This document shows, in pieces, positions 50,358 to 59,195 of a DNA stretch of 64,000 bases. Under the pieces are notes generated by a model. The model was not told where the DNA came from. It worked only from the letters and a program-made list of their open reading frames with translations, and did not search any database. This DNA comes from Collimonas rhizosphaerae (GTDB lineage: Bacteria > Pseudomonadota > Gammaproteobacteria > Burkholderiales > Burkholderiaceae_D), in contig NZ_JBANDC010000017.1 in the NCBI RefSeq assembly GCF_038896935.1, positions 1-64,000 on the forward strand. The letters are read 5' to 3'. Position numbers and translations under genes: made by a program. Every line of letters starts with the position of its first letter. Position 1 is the first letter of the stretch.

Positions 50358-51353
50358 ATGACGCATCACTACCCGAACGGCCTGAACCGCCGCCGTTTCC
50401 TGCAAGCCGGCGCAAGCCTGGGAGCGGGCCTGAGCCTCGGTTTCGGCGCACGCAACCTGCTGGCGGCGCCGCTGTCGCCCGACACCCTGCTGCGGGTTGC
50501 TTCCTATAGGGGCGACGCCACGTCTTTCTACAAAGACGTCGGCGCCGCCAACTTCCCCTACCGGGTCAGCTACGCCGAATTCGCCGGCGGCAACCTGATC
50601 GTCGAAGCCATTTCCGGCGGCTCCATCGATCTCGGCGCCATGAGCGAAATCCCGCCGATTTTTTCGGTGCAAAGCGGCGCGCCGCTGAAACTGATCGCGG
50701 TGCTGCGCGGCGACGTCAACAACCAGGTGCTGCTGGTGCCGCCGCAATCAGCCGTGCGCGACGTCGCCGAACTCAAAGGCTTGCGCGTCGGTTACGTGCG
50801 TTCGACCACATCGCATTACCTGCTGCTGCGCTTCCTCAAGGAAAAAGGCTTGAGCTTCGCCGACATCAAGCCGGTCAGCCTGTCGCCGCAGGACGGCCTG
50901 GCAGCCTTCCAGAGCGGCCAGCTGGACGCCTGGGTGATCTACGGCCCGCTGATCCAGCTGGCGCGCAAGCAAGGCGCGCGCATCATCAAGACCGGCCTCG
51001 GCTACCTGTCCGGCAACTACCTGCTGGCGGCGCATGCCAAGGCCATCGCCGATCCCGCCAGGCACGCTGCCATCGGCGATTACCTGCTGCGCGAGCGCAA
51101 GGTCTACGAATGGATCAACCGCAACCCCGATGCCTACGCGGCCAGGCTGGCGCAGGTCACCGGACTGCCGAAATGGCTGTTCGACGAACAGCGCAAGCTG
51201 CAAAGCCAGCCCACGGCGCTGGTCGCCGTCGACGACGCCGCGGTCCGCTCGCAACAGCAGGTGGCGGACGTCTTCACCGACAACAAGGTGCTGGACCGCC
51301 GCATCGATGTCAGCGGCTTGTGGGACCGCAGTTTCAGCAGCGTGCTAGCATAA
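50358..51353 (+). CDS. ABC transporter substrate-binding protein (SsuA family), Tat-exported
   Basis: 331 aa. Twin-arginine signal 'NRRRFLQAGASLGAGLSLG'. The mature part is a NitT/TauT/SsuA-like binding fold: 'FPYRVSYAEFAGGNLIVEAISGGSIDLGAMSEIPPIFSVQSG', 'LKGLRVGYVRSTTSHYLLLRFLKEKGL', 'AFQSGQLDAWVIYGPLIQLA'. ATG 50358 is preferred over 50352 because AAGG lies 6 nt upstream. It would deliver a sulfonate-like ligand to the SsuCB-like core encoded upstream in the same operon. Confidence 0.87.
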   Translation: MTHHYPNGLNRRRFLQAGASLGAGLSLGFGARNLLAAPLSPDTLLRVASYRGDATSFYKDVGAANFPYRVSYAEFAGGNLIVEAISGGSIDLGAMSEIPPIFSVQSGAPLKLIAVLRGDVNNQVLLVPPQSAVRDVAELKGLRVGYVRSTTSHYLLLRFLKEKGLSFADIKPVSLSPQDGLAAFQSGQLDAWVIYGPLIQLARKQGARIIKTGLGYLSGNYLLAAHAKAIADPARHAAIGDYLLRERKVYEWINRNPDAYAARLAQVTGLPKWLFDEQRKLQSQPTALVAVDDAAVRSQQQVADVFTDNKVLDRRIDVSGLWDRSFSSVLA

Positions 51354-51402
51354 GCCGGACTGACATCCGCCTGCCGATTTTCCCATTTCAAGAAAGATCA
51401 CA

Positions 51403-51909
51403 ATGAAAAAAAACAAGATGCTTCCTGCCCTTGCATTTGGCGCTCTCCTGCTCGCCGCCGGCGCCGCCGGCGCCCAGGAAATCAAACGCATTCCCCTGCC
51501 GAACTCTGACTTTCCCATCCTGCAGGCGGTAGTGGTGCCGCCCAACGCCAGCACCATCTATCTCAGCGGCATCCTGCCCGAGGTCAGCAACAAGGATGCG
51601 CCAAAGGGATCGATCGAAGCTTTCGGCGACACGGAAACACAAACCGTCTCAGTGTTCCGCCGCATCGAAGCCGCCCTCGCCAGCCAGGGCCTGACGCTGG
51701 GCGACATCATCCAGCTCAAGGTATTCCTGGTGGGCGATCCGCGCAAGGACGGCAAGCTCGATTTTGCCGGTTTCCAGGCGGGCTACACCAGGTTCTTTGC
51801 GACCAAGGAGCAGCCTAACAAACCGGTGCGCTCGGCCTTCCAGATTGCCGGCCTGGCGCTGCCCGGCGCACTGGTGGAAATCGAAGCGACGGCGGCGAAA
51901 GTACGCTGA
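51403..51909 (+). CDS. Exported RidA-family protein (imine/enamine deaminase)
   Basis: 168 aa. Residues 1-24 form a clear signal peptide (LPALAFGALLLAAGAAGA). The rest is a complete RidA/YjgF domain: 'PNASTIYLSGILPE', 'FRRIEAALASQGLTLGDIIQLKVFL' and 'PVRSAFQIAGLALPGALVEIEATA', with the active-site Arg143 and following Glu161. RidA enzymes hydrolyse reactive imines or enamines; most are cytoplasmic, so an exported one suggests imines are made in the periplasm. A flavin amine oxidase with a Tat signal is encoded 4 kb downstream. Last gene of the SsuCB-type unit. Confidence 0.85.
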   Translation: MKKNKMLPALAFGALLLAAGAAGAQEIKRIPLPNSDFPILQAVVVPPNASTIYLSGILPEVSNKDAPKGSIEAFGDTETQTVSVFRRIEAALASQGLTLGDIIQLKVFLVGDPRKDGKLDFAGFQAGYTRFFATKEQPNKPVRSAFQIAGLALPGALVEIEATAAKVR

Positions 51910-51975
51910 ACCGCAAACCGCGTCAATCCCGCCTGACCCCGTCCTGCCTCATCCTCCGGGCTGCGCAATGCGCTG

Positions 51976-52021
51976 GCCGGAGTCTCTGACTGTCCTTCAC
52001 GCCAACGCCACTCCGGCTTTT
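51976..52021 (+). terminator. Possible terminator at the end of the SsuCB-type operon
   Basis: GCCGGAGT (51976-51983) and ACTCCGGC (52010-52017) form a perfect 8-bp stem with a 26-nt loop, followed by TTTTCGG. The long loop makes it a weak candidate, but it lies between two transcription units. The 250-bp gap 51910-52159 contains nothing else apart from the shared A+T-rich element. Confidence 0.35.
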
Positions 52022-52072
52022 CGGATGGCTGGTCGTCGCCCACCCGACCACCCCAACTTCATTCTCGTTACG

Positions 52073-52102
52073 CATATTTACATAGAACAATAATTACGTT
52101 CT
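52073..52102 (+). promoter_or_regulatory. Shared A+T-rich element, copy 2 (upstream of DszA-like monooxygenase)
   Basis: CATATTTACATAG ... AATAATTACGTTCT, the most diverged of three copies. CATATTT, CATA and the CGTT box keep exactly the same spacing as in copies 1 and 3. It lies 57 bp ahead of the monooxygenase ATG. ATAGAACAATAATTACGTTCTAT also contains an inverted repeat, TAGAAC...GTTCTA (52083-52104). Confidence 0.5.
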
Positions 52103-52159
52103 ATTATTATCATTTGCTGTATACCATCGCTCAATCGACTAATCACCAGGGAGAGCGAA

Positions 52160-53521
52160 ATGGGCAATACAGCGTACGGCAAAACCAGGCGCCAGATAAA
52201 ACTCGGCACAACCATCCAGGGCGCCGGCACTACTCAGTCCGGTTGGAAACACCCGGATGTGGCGCTCGACGCCAGCACCGATTTCGCGCATTACAGGCAG
52301 GTGGCGCAAAAAGCCGAGGCGGGAAAATTCGACTTCCTGTTCATTGTCGACAGTACCTTCATCACGCCAAAATCGGCGCCGCATTACCTGAACCGGCTGG
52401 AGCCGCTGACGGCGCTGTCGGCGCTGTCCACGGTGACCAGCCGCCTGGGCCTGGTCGGCACGTTGTCGGTCTCTTTCACTGAACCGTTTACGGCAGCCAG
52501 GCAGTTTGCCTCGCTCGACCTGCTCAGCCAGGGCCGGGCCGGCTGGAACGTGGTGACTACCGGACTGGAAGGCGCCGCGCTCAACTACAGCAAGACCGGG
52601 CACCTGGCGCACGACGTGCGCTACAAGCTGGCCGCCGAGCATCTGCAAGTGGTCCAGGGCTTGTGGGATTCTTGGGAGGACGACGCCTTTGTCGGCGACC
52701 GCAAGACGGGGGTTTTCTTCGATCCCGAGAAACTGCATGCGCTGGATCACAAGGGCGAGTTTTTTTCGGTCAAGGGACCGCTGAACATTGCCCGTTCGAA
52801 GCAAGGCCAGCCGGTGATCTTCCAGGCCGGCAGTTCGGAAGACGGCCGCAACCTGGCCGCCAGGAGCGCCGACGCCATCTTTACCATCCACGACACTTTC
52901 GAGCAGGCGCAAGAGTTCTACCAGGACATCAAGCGCCGCACCGCAGCTTTCGGCCGTGCGCCGGAAGAGATCCTGGTGCTGCCCGGCATCGACCCCATCA
53001 TCGGCCGCACCGTAGAAGAGGCTGAGCGCAAATACCAGGAACGGGTCGACCTGATCACCATCGAAGAAGCGCTGGATCAGCTGGGGCGGCCGTTCACCTA
53101 TTTCGATTTCTCCGTCTATCCGCTGGATGCGCCGTTTCCCGACCTGGGAGAAATCGGCAGCAACAGCTATCGCAGCTATACCGACAAGATCAAGAAAGTA
53201 GCCAAGGAAGAGCAGCTGACATTGCGCCAGACCGCATTGCGCTTTGCCGTGCCGCGCAGCAGCTTCATCGGCACGCCGGAACAGGTCGCCGACATCGCGC
53301 AAAAATGGTTCGAGCAGGGCGCCGCCGACGGCTTCATCATCGGCACCACGGCCGCCGCCGGCCTCAACGACTTCATCGACCTGGTGGTGCCCATCCTGCA
53401 GGCGCGCGGCCTGTTCCGCAGCAAATATGAACACGACACCTTGCGCGGCAACCTGGGCTTGCGATTCGCCGAAAACAGGCACACGCAAGCAGCGCAAGCC
53501 GCCAAGAAAATCGCGGCATAA
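52160..53521 (+). CDS. FMN-dependent monooxygenase of the NtaA/SnaA/DszA family
   Basis: 453 aa, luciferase-like fold. 'KAEAGKFDFLFIVDSTFITPKSAPHYLNRLEPLTALSAL', 'TSRLGLVGTLSVSFTEPFTAARQFASLDLLSQGRAGWNVVTT', 'NIARSKQGQPVIFQAGSSEDGRNLAARSADAIFT' and the C-terminal 'GTPEQVADIAQKWFEQGAADGFIIG' are family motifs. Relatives open C-S bonds (dibenzothiophene sulfone, DszA) or oxidise nitrilotriacetate. It heads the unit with the TonB receptor. A close paralogue begins at 62787. Confidence 0.88.
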   Translation: MGNTAYGKTRRQIKLGTTIQGAGTTQSGWKHPDVALDASTDFAHYRQVAQKAEAGKFDFLFIVDSTFITPKSAPHYLNRLEPLTALSALSTVTSRLGLVGTLSVSFTEPFTAARQFASLDLLSQGRAGWNVVTTGLEGAALNYSKTGHLAHDVRYKLAAEHLQVVQGLWDSWEDDAFVGDRKTGVFFDPEKLHALDHKGEFFSVKGPLNIARSKQGQPVIFQAGSSEDGRNLAARSADAIFTIHDTFEQAQEFYQDIKRRTAAFGRAPEEILVLPGIDPIIGRTVEEAERKYQERVDLITIEEALDQLGRPFTYFDFSVYPLDAPFPDLGEIGSNSYRSYTDKIKKVAKEEQLTLRQTALRFAVPRSSFIGTPEQVADIAQKWFEQGAADGFIIGTTAAAGLNDFIDLVVPILQARGLFRSKYEHDTLRGNLGLRFAENRHTQAAQAAKKIAA

Positions 53522-53559
53522 GAACAAATACCAATCAGGCAACCAAGCAAGGGGAAAGC

Positions 53560-55953
53560 ATGTCGTCAGCATCACCTGATAAGCAGTCCAGAGCAATATC
53601 CGGCAAGCTCAAGCTCAGCGGCGCCGCCATCGCCGTCGGCAGCCTGTTTGCGGCAGGCCAGGCGATGGCCGCCGATAGCGCCAATATCGGCAACGTCCAG
53701 GATGTGATCGTCACCACCGGCACCCGCGATACGCAAAAAGCGGCACGGGAAAGCCTGAGCCCAATCGATGTCGTCAGCGCGGCGGAACTGCAGAAGACCG
53801 GCCAGACCGACCTGCGCGATGCGCTGGTCAAGCTGTCGCCCTCGATCACGCGCCAGGCGGTGGGCGCCGACGCCGCCAACCTGACCAGCGCCCTCACCAT
53901 GCGCGGCCTCAGCCCCAACCATGTGCTGGTGCTGGTCAACGGCAAACGCCGCCATGCCTCGGCCAACATCACCGCCGACTCCGGGCCGCAGCAAGGATCG
54001 ACGCCGGTCGACATCGACCTGATCCCGGTCAGCGCGGTCGACCACATCGAGATCCTGCGCGATGGCGCTGCCGCCCAGTACGGCTCGGATGCGATCGCCG
54101 GCGTCATCAACATCATCCTCAAATCTTCCAGCCGCGGCGGCGGCGCCAGCACCAGCGCCGGCCAGTACAATACCGGCGACGGCCTGAACTGGGGCGGCGC
54201 TGCCGATATCGGCACGCAGCTCGGCCGCGACGGCTTCCTGCACCTGAGCGCCGAGTACCGCAACCAGGACCATACCAACCGCGGCGGCCTCGACAGCCGC
54301 ACCGGCACCAAGGTCAACAAGATCCTGGGCGATCCGCAGATCGAGCGCGAGTCGGTCGCCTTCAACGCCGGCTACGCGCTCAACAACGATGTCGAGCTGT
54401 ACAGTTTCGGCACCTACGCGCACCGCACCAGCGCCAGCTACCAGAACTATCGGCTGCCGTCGGTACTGCCGGCGCTGTATCCCAACGGCTTCACGCCGCA
54501 GGAAACCAGCAGCGAGAACGACTATTCGCTGACCGGCGGCGCCCGCGGCGACCGGCTCGGCGCCTGGCATTGGGACCTGAGTTCCACCTACGGCGGCGAC
54601 GACATCGATATCGGCATGCGCGATTCCGCCAACACCAGCCTGTTCGCCGCCACCGGCAGCACGCCCACCGGTTTCCACCTGGCGCAATACAAGAACTTCC
54701 AATGGACCAATAACCTGGAACTGGGACGGCCGCTCGACCTAGGTTTCCTGCCGGCTCCCCTGAATCTCTCGCTCGGCGCCGAGCACCGGCGGGAGACGTA
54801 TGAAGTCGGCGCCGGCGACGCCGCTTCGTCGTTCGGCAGCGGCGCCCAGGCCTTGCCGGGCCTGGGCGCGCTCAGCGTCGGCAAGTTCTCGCGCAATGTG
54901 CTGGCCAGCTACCTGGATCTATCGACCAGGCTGACGCCGCAGTGGGAAGTCGACCTGGCTGGCCGCTTCGAACACTACAGCGACGCCGGCAACACCACCA
55001 ACGGCAAGTTTTCGACCCGCTATGAACTCGATCCGCGCCTGGCCGTGCGCGCCACCGTCAGCACCGGCTTCCGGGCGCCGTCGCTGGCGCAGGAGTACTA
55101 CACCAGCCTGGCGGTATCGCCCACCAGCGCCACCGGCTTGCTGGGCGTGAATTCGGCCGCCGCCAAAAGCCTGGGCGCGCAGCCGCTCAAGCCGGAAAAA
55201 TCGACCAGCTTCAACCTTGGCATCGTCGCCGAACCGATCGACAAGCTGAGCGTCACTGTCGACGCCTACCAGATCGGCATCAAGGACCGCATCGTGCAAG
55301 GCGGCAGCTATTCCGGCCAGACCGCGATCGACGCCCTCACCTCCTCCGGCCTCAACCTGCCGTCCGGCCTGACTTCGGTGCAGGCCAGCTATTTCGCCAA
55401 CGGCGTCGATACCCGCACGCGCGGCGTCGACATCGTCGCCGCCTACAAGACCAGCCTGAAAGAATGGGGCCGGATCGACTGGGATTTCGGCGCCAACCTC
55501 AACCAGACCAGCGTCACCAGGGTAGCCAGGGACGCCAACGGCAATATCCTGCTGAACGCGCAGCAGATCGGCTACCTGACCAGCGCCACGCCGCGCAACA
55601 AGCTGATCCTGGGCGGCGTCTGGAGCAAGGATAAATGGGGCGCCAGCCTGCACCTGACGCGTTTCGGCAAGACCTCCACCGAAGCTACCTACTACACCGG
55701 CCCCAATGCATTCTCGACCACCACCTTCAACCACATCGAGAACACGCCCAAGTTCATCACCGACCTGGAAGTGCGCTACGCCTTCACCGGCAATTTTCAG
55801 GTGGCGCTCGGCGCCAACAACCTGTTTAATATCTATCCAGCCAAGCTGCCTGCGGAAAACCGCTACCTGGGCGTGTCGCAGTACAACATCTACTCGTCCC
55901 AGATCGGCGTCAACGGAGGTTTCTATTACCTGAGAGCCAACTACAAATTCTGA
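53560..55953 (+). CDS. TonB-dependent outer-membrane receptor (copy 1)
   Basis: 797 aa. Signal region ending AIAVGSLFAAGQAMA, TonB box-like 'VQDVIVTTGTRDTQ', plug 'PIDVVSAAELQKTGQTDLRDALVKLSPSI', 'LVLVNGKRRHASANIT', 'VDHIEILRDGAAAQYGSDAIAGVINIIL'. The barrel has the TonB signature 'GFRAPSLAQEYY' and ends with aromatic Phe ('YYLRANYKF'). No N-terminal FecA-type signalling domain. It probably imports an organosulfur compound, as its neighbours act on one; the ligand is unknown. It is 38 bp after the monooxygenase. Confidence 0.92.
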   Translation: MSSASPDKQSRAISGKLKLSGAAIAVGSLFAAGQAMAADSANIGNVQDVIVTTGTRDTQKAARESLSPIDVVSAAELQKTGQTDLRDALVKLSPSITRQAVGADAANLTSALTMRGLSPNHVLVLVNGKRRHASANITADSGPQQGSTPVDIDLIPVSAVDHIEILRDGAAAQYGSDAIAGVINIILKSSSRGGGASTSAGQYNTGDGLNWGGAADIGTQLGRDGFLHLSAEYRNQDHTNRGGLDSRTGTKVNKILGDPQIERESVAFNAGYALNNDVELYSFGTYAHRTSASYQNYRLPSVLPALYPNGFTPQETSSENDYSLTGGARGDRLGAWHWDLSSTYGGDDIDIGMRDSANTSLFAATGSTPTGFHLAQYKNFQWTNNLELGRPLDLGFLPAPLNLSLGAEHRRETYEVGAGDAASSFGSGAQALPGLGALSVGKFSRNVLASYLDLSTRLTPQWEVDLAGRFEHYSDAGNTTNGKFSTRYELDPRLAVRATVSTGFRAPSLAQEYYTSLAVSPTSATGLLGVNSAAAKSLGAQPLKPEKSTSFNLGIVAEPIDKLSVTVDAYQIGIKDRIVQGGSYSGQTAIDALTSSGLNLPSGLTSVQASYFANGVDTRTRGVDIVAAYKTSLKEWGRIDWDFGANLNQTSVTRVARDANGNILLNAQQIGYLTSATPRNKLILGGVWSKDKWGASLHLTRFGKTSTEATYYTGPNAFSTTTFNHIENTPKFITDLEVRYAFTGNFQVALGANNLFNIYPAKLPAENRYLGVSQYNIYSSQIGVNGGFYYLRANYKF

Positions 55954-55983
55954 TTCCTGCACAACCCAAGGGCGATATAAAAC

Positions 55984-57570
55984 ATGCAAAACACTATCAG
56001 CAGGCGTCAATTGTTATCCCTGGTCGGCAAGGCGGCGGGCGGCGCCGCCATGTACCAAGCCATGAGCAGCCTTGGTTTCGCCGCCCAGTCCACCTATAGC
56101 GGACCGCTGCAGCTGCAGGGCGCGCCGCGCAACATCACGGTCCTGGTCCTGGGCGCCGGCATCGCCGGGCTGGTGGCGGCCTACGAGCTGCGGCAGGCGG
56201 GATACCAGGTCAAGGTGCTGGAATACAACAAGCGCGCCGGCGGCCGCGCCTGGACCCTGCGCGGCGGCGACGAATACACCGAACTGGGCGGCGCCAGGCA
56301 GCGTTGCGAATTCGACCAGGGCCACTACCTCAATCCCGGTCCCTGGCGCATTCCCTACAATCACCACGCCGTGCTGGACTACGCCAAACGCCTCGGCGTG
56401 CCGCTGGAGCCCTTCATCCAGGTCAACTACAACGCCTACCTGCATGCGAAAAAAGCCTACGGCGGCAAGCCGCAGCGCTATCGGGAGGTACAGGCCGACT
56501 ACCATGGCTACGTAGCCGAACTGCTGGGCAAGGCGGTCAACCAGAACCAGCTCGACGCACCGTTGACGCGCGAAGACCAGGAAAGGCTGCTGGAGTCCCT
56601 GAAAAGCTGGGGGGCGCTCGACAAGGATTACCGCTACCTGTCCAGCCCGCTCAGCAGCGACCGCCGCGGCTACGATGTCAGCCACGGCGGCGGCTTGATG
56701 CCGGCCTCGGTGCCGTCCAAGCCGCTGGAACTGAAGGAACTGCTGCAATCGGGGCTGTGGCAAAAGCTGGCCGCAGGCAGCGTGCAGGAATTCCAGAGCT
56801 CCATTTTCCAGCCGGTCGGCGGCATGGACCAGATTGTGCAAGCGCTGTACCGCCAGGTGCGCGACCTGGTCCAGCTCAACGCCAAGGTAAGCAAGATCGA
56901 GCAAGGCGCCGACGGCGTCGCCGTTACCTACACCGATACCGACGGCGACGGCGCGCCGCGGCAAGTCAAGGGCGACTGGCTGCTATGCACCATCCCGCTG
57001 TCGATCCTGAGCCAGATCGAGATCGACGCCGGCCAGCCGCTGCAAGATGCGATACGCGCCGTGCCCTATGAAAATTCGGTGAAGATCGGCCTGCAGTTCA
57101 AGCGCCGCTTCTGGGAACAGGATGAGCATATCTACGGCGGCATCAGCTATACCGACCAGGCCATCTCCACCATCGGCTATCCCTCGACAGGTTTCGGCCA
57201 TCCCGGCAAAGGCGTCTTGCTGGGCGCCTACATATGGGGGCCGAACGCCTACGAGTTCGGCGCCCTGGCGCCGCAGCAGCGGGTGCAGCTGGCGCTGCGG
57301 CAAGGGGCGCAGCTGCATCCGCAATATCCGGCGGAATTCGAGAACGGGATTGCGGTCAGCTGGAACCGGGTGCCTTTCATCAACGGCTGCTTCGGCGCCT
57401 GGACCGACGAGTTGCGGGCGCAGCACTACAGCAACCTGTGCCAGATCGACGGCCGCATCGCGCTGGCCGGCGAACATGCGTCCTACATCCCGGCCTGGCA
57501 GGAAGGCGCCGTCCTGTCTTCGCTGGACGCCATCAGCCGCTTGCACGCGCGCATCAAATCCAAGGCATGA
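55984..57570 (+). CDS. Tat-exported flavin monoamine oxidase family protein (probable periplasmic amine dehydrogenase)
   Basis: 528 aa. Twin-arginine signal 'SRRQLLSLVGKAAGGAAMYQ'. FAD-binding 'VLVLGAGIAGLVAAYELRQAGY' (GAGIAG at 58-63) and 'RAGGRAWTLRGG'; C-terminal FAD site 'GRIALAGEHASYIPAWQEGAVLSSLDA'. This is the amine-oxidase (MAO/LAAO/NicA2) family. In Pseudomonas, NicA2-type enzymes carry a Tat signal and pass electrons to a c-type cytochrome encoded next door; the same pairing is seen here, because a CxxCH protein follows at once. It probably oxidises a primary or secondary amine in the periplasm. Substrate unknown. Confidence 0.86.
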   Translation: MQNTISRRQLLSLVGKAAGGAAMYQAMSSLGFAAQSTYSGPLQLQGAPRNITVLVLGAGIAGLVAAYELRQAGYQVKVLEYNKRAGGRAWTLRGGDEYTELGGARQRCEFDQGHYLNPGPWRIPYNHHAVLDYAKRLGVPLEPFIQVNYNAYLHAKKAYGGKPQRYREVQADYHGYVAELLGKAVNQNQLDAPLTREDQERLLESLKSWGALDKDYRYLSSPLSSDRRGYDVSHGGGLMPASVPSKPLELKELLQSGLWQKLAAGSVQEFQSSIFQPVGGMDQIVQALYRQVRDLVQLNAKVSKIEQGADGVAVTYTDTDGDGAPRQVKGDWLLCTIPLSILSQIEIDAGQPLQDAIRAVPYENSVKIGLQFKRRFWEQDEHIYGGISYTDQAISTIGYPSTGFGHPGKGVLLGAYIWGPNAYEFGALAPQQRVQLALRQGAQLHPQYPAEFENGIAVSWNRVPFINGCFGAWTDELRAQHYSNLCQIDGRIALAGEHASYIPAWQEGAVLSSLDAISRLHARIKSKA

Positions 57571-57581
57571 ATCGGAAAACC

Positions 57582-57992
57582 ATGAAAAACAGCAGAATCG
57601 CATGGCGGCTGGCGCAAGCCGCATTTCTTTGCAGCCTCGGCAGCGCGGCGCTGGCCGCCAGCGACGCCAGCGACGTTCCGCTGTCGGACGGCTGGCGCTT
57701 CGCCGAGCAAGACGGCGAAAGCCTGTACCGCGCCAGTTGCCAGGGCTGCCACATGGCCAAGGGCGAAGGCGCGGCAGGCGCCGGCCGGTTCCCGGCGCTG
57801 GCCGACAATCCGCGCCTGGCAAGCGCCGCCTATCCGGTCTATAACGTGCTGCACGGCTTGCATGGCATGCCCAGCTTCGGCAAGTACATGAGCGACGACC
57901 AGGTCGCCGCGGTGGTCAACTTTACCCGCACCCACCTGGGCAACCACTATCCCGACCCGGTGACGGCGGAGGATGTCCGCAAACTGCGATGA
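57582..57992 (+). CDS. Small c-type cytochrome (electron acceptor of the amine dehydrogenase)
   Basis: 136 aa. Signal peptide MKNSRIAWRLAQAAFLCSLGSAALA, class I haem motif 'ASCQGCHMAKGEG' (CxxCH) and a candidate axial Met in 'LHGMPSFGKYM'. A periplasmic single-haem cytochrome. An ATG at 57567 overlaps the oxidase stop (ATGA) and is an alternative start adding five residues; ATG 57582 has better spacing from GGA. The tight coupling to the Tat-exported oxidase suggests it accepts electrons from that enzyme's FAD. Confidence 0.88.
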   Translation: MKNSRIAWRLAQAAFLCSLGSAALAASDASDVPLSDGWRFAEQDGESLYRASCQGCHMAKGEGAAGAGRFPALADNPRLASAAYPVYNVLHGLHGMPSFGKYMSDDQVAAVVNFTRTHLGNHYPDPVTAEDVRKLR

Positions 57993-58039
57993 GCCGCGGC
58001 GCCTCGCTCGCCATTTTTCTTATCAGCCTGAAAGAGAAC

Positions 58040-58993
58040 ATGAAAATTGCATTTACCCAGCCGGCGCTGATGCGCTGGATGTTGGCCGCAGCCGTCGCGC
58101 TTGGCTGCCACACAACGTTGCATGCTGCCGACGCCCCGGTATTGCGGGTCGGCGACCAGCGCCAGGGGACGCGTGGCATCCTGGAAGCGTCCGGCCTGCT
58201 GAAGGATCTGCCGTACCGCATCGAGTGGTCGGATTTCCCCGCGGCGCAACCGTTGGGCGAAGCCCTCAACGCCGGCGTCATCGATACCGGCGCGCTGGGC
58301 GATGCGCCGCTGATCTTCGCCCTCGCCGCCGGCGCCCGGGCGCGCGCGGTGAGCGTTTCGAAACTGCAGTCGGACGGCCTGGCGATTGTCGCCGGCGCCA
58401 ATTCGACGGTGACCGACGTCGCCAGCCTGAAAGGCCGGCGCGTTGCCACCACGCGCGGCTCGATCGGCCACTTCCTGGTGATCGTCGCCCTGCAGAAAGC
58501 GGGACTCAAGGTCAGCGACATCAACCTGCTGTTCCTCAATCCTTCCGACGCCAAGGCAGCGCTGGCGGCCGGCGCGGTCGATGCGTGGTCGACCTGGGAT
58601 CCCTATGTCGCCATCGAGGAATTGCATGACCACGCCAAGGTCGTCGTCAACGCCGTCGGCCTGCGCGATTCGTATACTTACCAGGCCGCCACCGACGACG
58701 CCATCCGCAACAAGCGCGCCATTCTGGCGGATTTCCTGCAGCGCGTGGCCGACGGCCAGCGCTGGGCGCTGGCTCATCCGCAACAGGTCGCGGCAGCGCA
58801 GGCGCGCATCACCGGCTTGCCGCAAGAAGTCCTGACCTATGTCTATGCCCGCGCCAAGCTGCATCCGGTGCCGATCGACGCCGCGGTGATGCGGGCCCAG
58901 CAGCATACTGCCGACGTCTACGAAAGCGCCGGCGTCATCCCGCGCCATCTTGACGTCAGGCCCAGCTTCGATACCAGTTTCACCCTGAAATAA
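58040..58993 (+). CDS. ABC transporter substrate-binding protein (SsuA family, second)
   Basis: 317 aa. Sec signal peptide MRWMLAAAVALGCHTTLHAA. SsuA-like: 'LRVGDQRQGTRGILEASGLLKDLPYRIEWSDFPAAQPLGEALNAGVIDTGALGDAPLIFALAAGA', 'SLKGRRVATTRGSIGHFLVIVALQKAGLKVSDINLLFLNPSDAKAALAAGAVDAWSTWDPY', 'much like the E. coli SsuA pattern'. No permease follows it. The ATG at 57989 (overlapping the cytochrome stop as ATGA) is an alternative start without a proper signal peptide. Confidence 0.87.
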   Translation: MKIAFTQPALMRWMLAAAVALGCHTTLHAADAPVLRVGDQRQGTRGILEASGLLKDLPYRIEWSDFPAAQPLGEALNAGVIDTGALGDAPLIFALAAGARARAVSVSKLQSDGLAIVAGANSTVTDVASLKGRRVATTRGSIGHFLVIVALQKAGLKVSDINLLFLNPSDAKAALAAGAVDAWSTWDPYVAIEELHDHAKVVVNAVGLRDSYTYQAATDDAIRNKRAILADFLQRVADGQRWALAHPQQVAAAQARITGLPQEVLTYVYARAKLHPVPIDAAVMRAQQHTADVYESAGVIPRHLDVRPSFDTSFTLK

Positions 58994-59027
58994 CTTATCC
59001 CCTGCCATTTTTATTATGCTCAATTTT

Positions 59028-59057
59028 CATATTTTATTATTATAAATAATTCGTTTT
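59028..59057 (+). promoter_or_regulatory. Shared A+T-rich element, copy 3 (upstream of the second TonB receptor)
   Basis: CATATTTTATTATTATAAATAATTCGTTTT: nearly the same as copy 1 (44236-44265), with the last 14 bases identical. It lies 138 bp ahead of the receptor ATG. The gap 58994-59195 holds no gene. Confidence 0.6.
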
Positions 59058-59195
59058 GTAATAATCAGACTCCCCCTATCATCACTTCACGATAGCAGCC
59101 GGCATCGCGCCGGCGCTGCCTTCAAGCACAAGCCCGGACACAGGGCGCACTCCAGAAGACATCGCATCGCCATATCAACCACACAGGGGAGTTTC

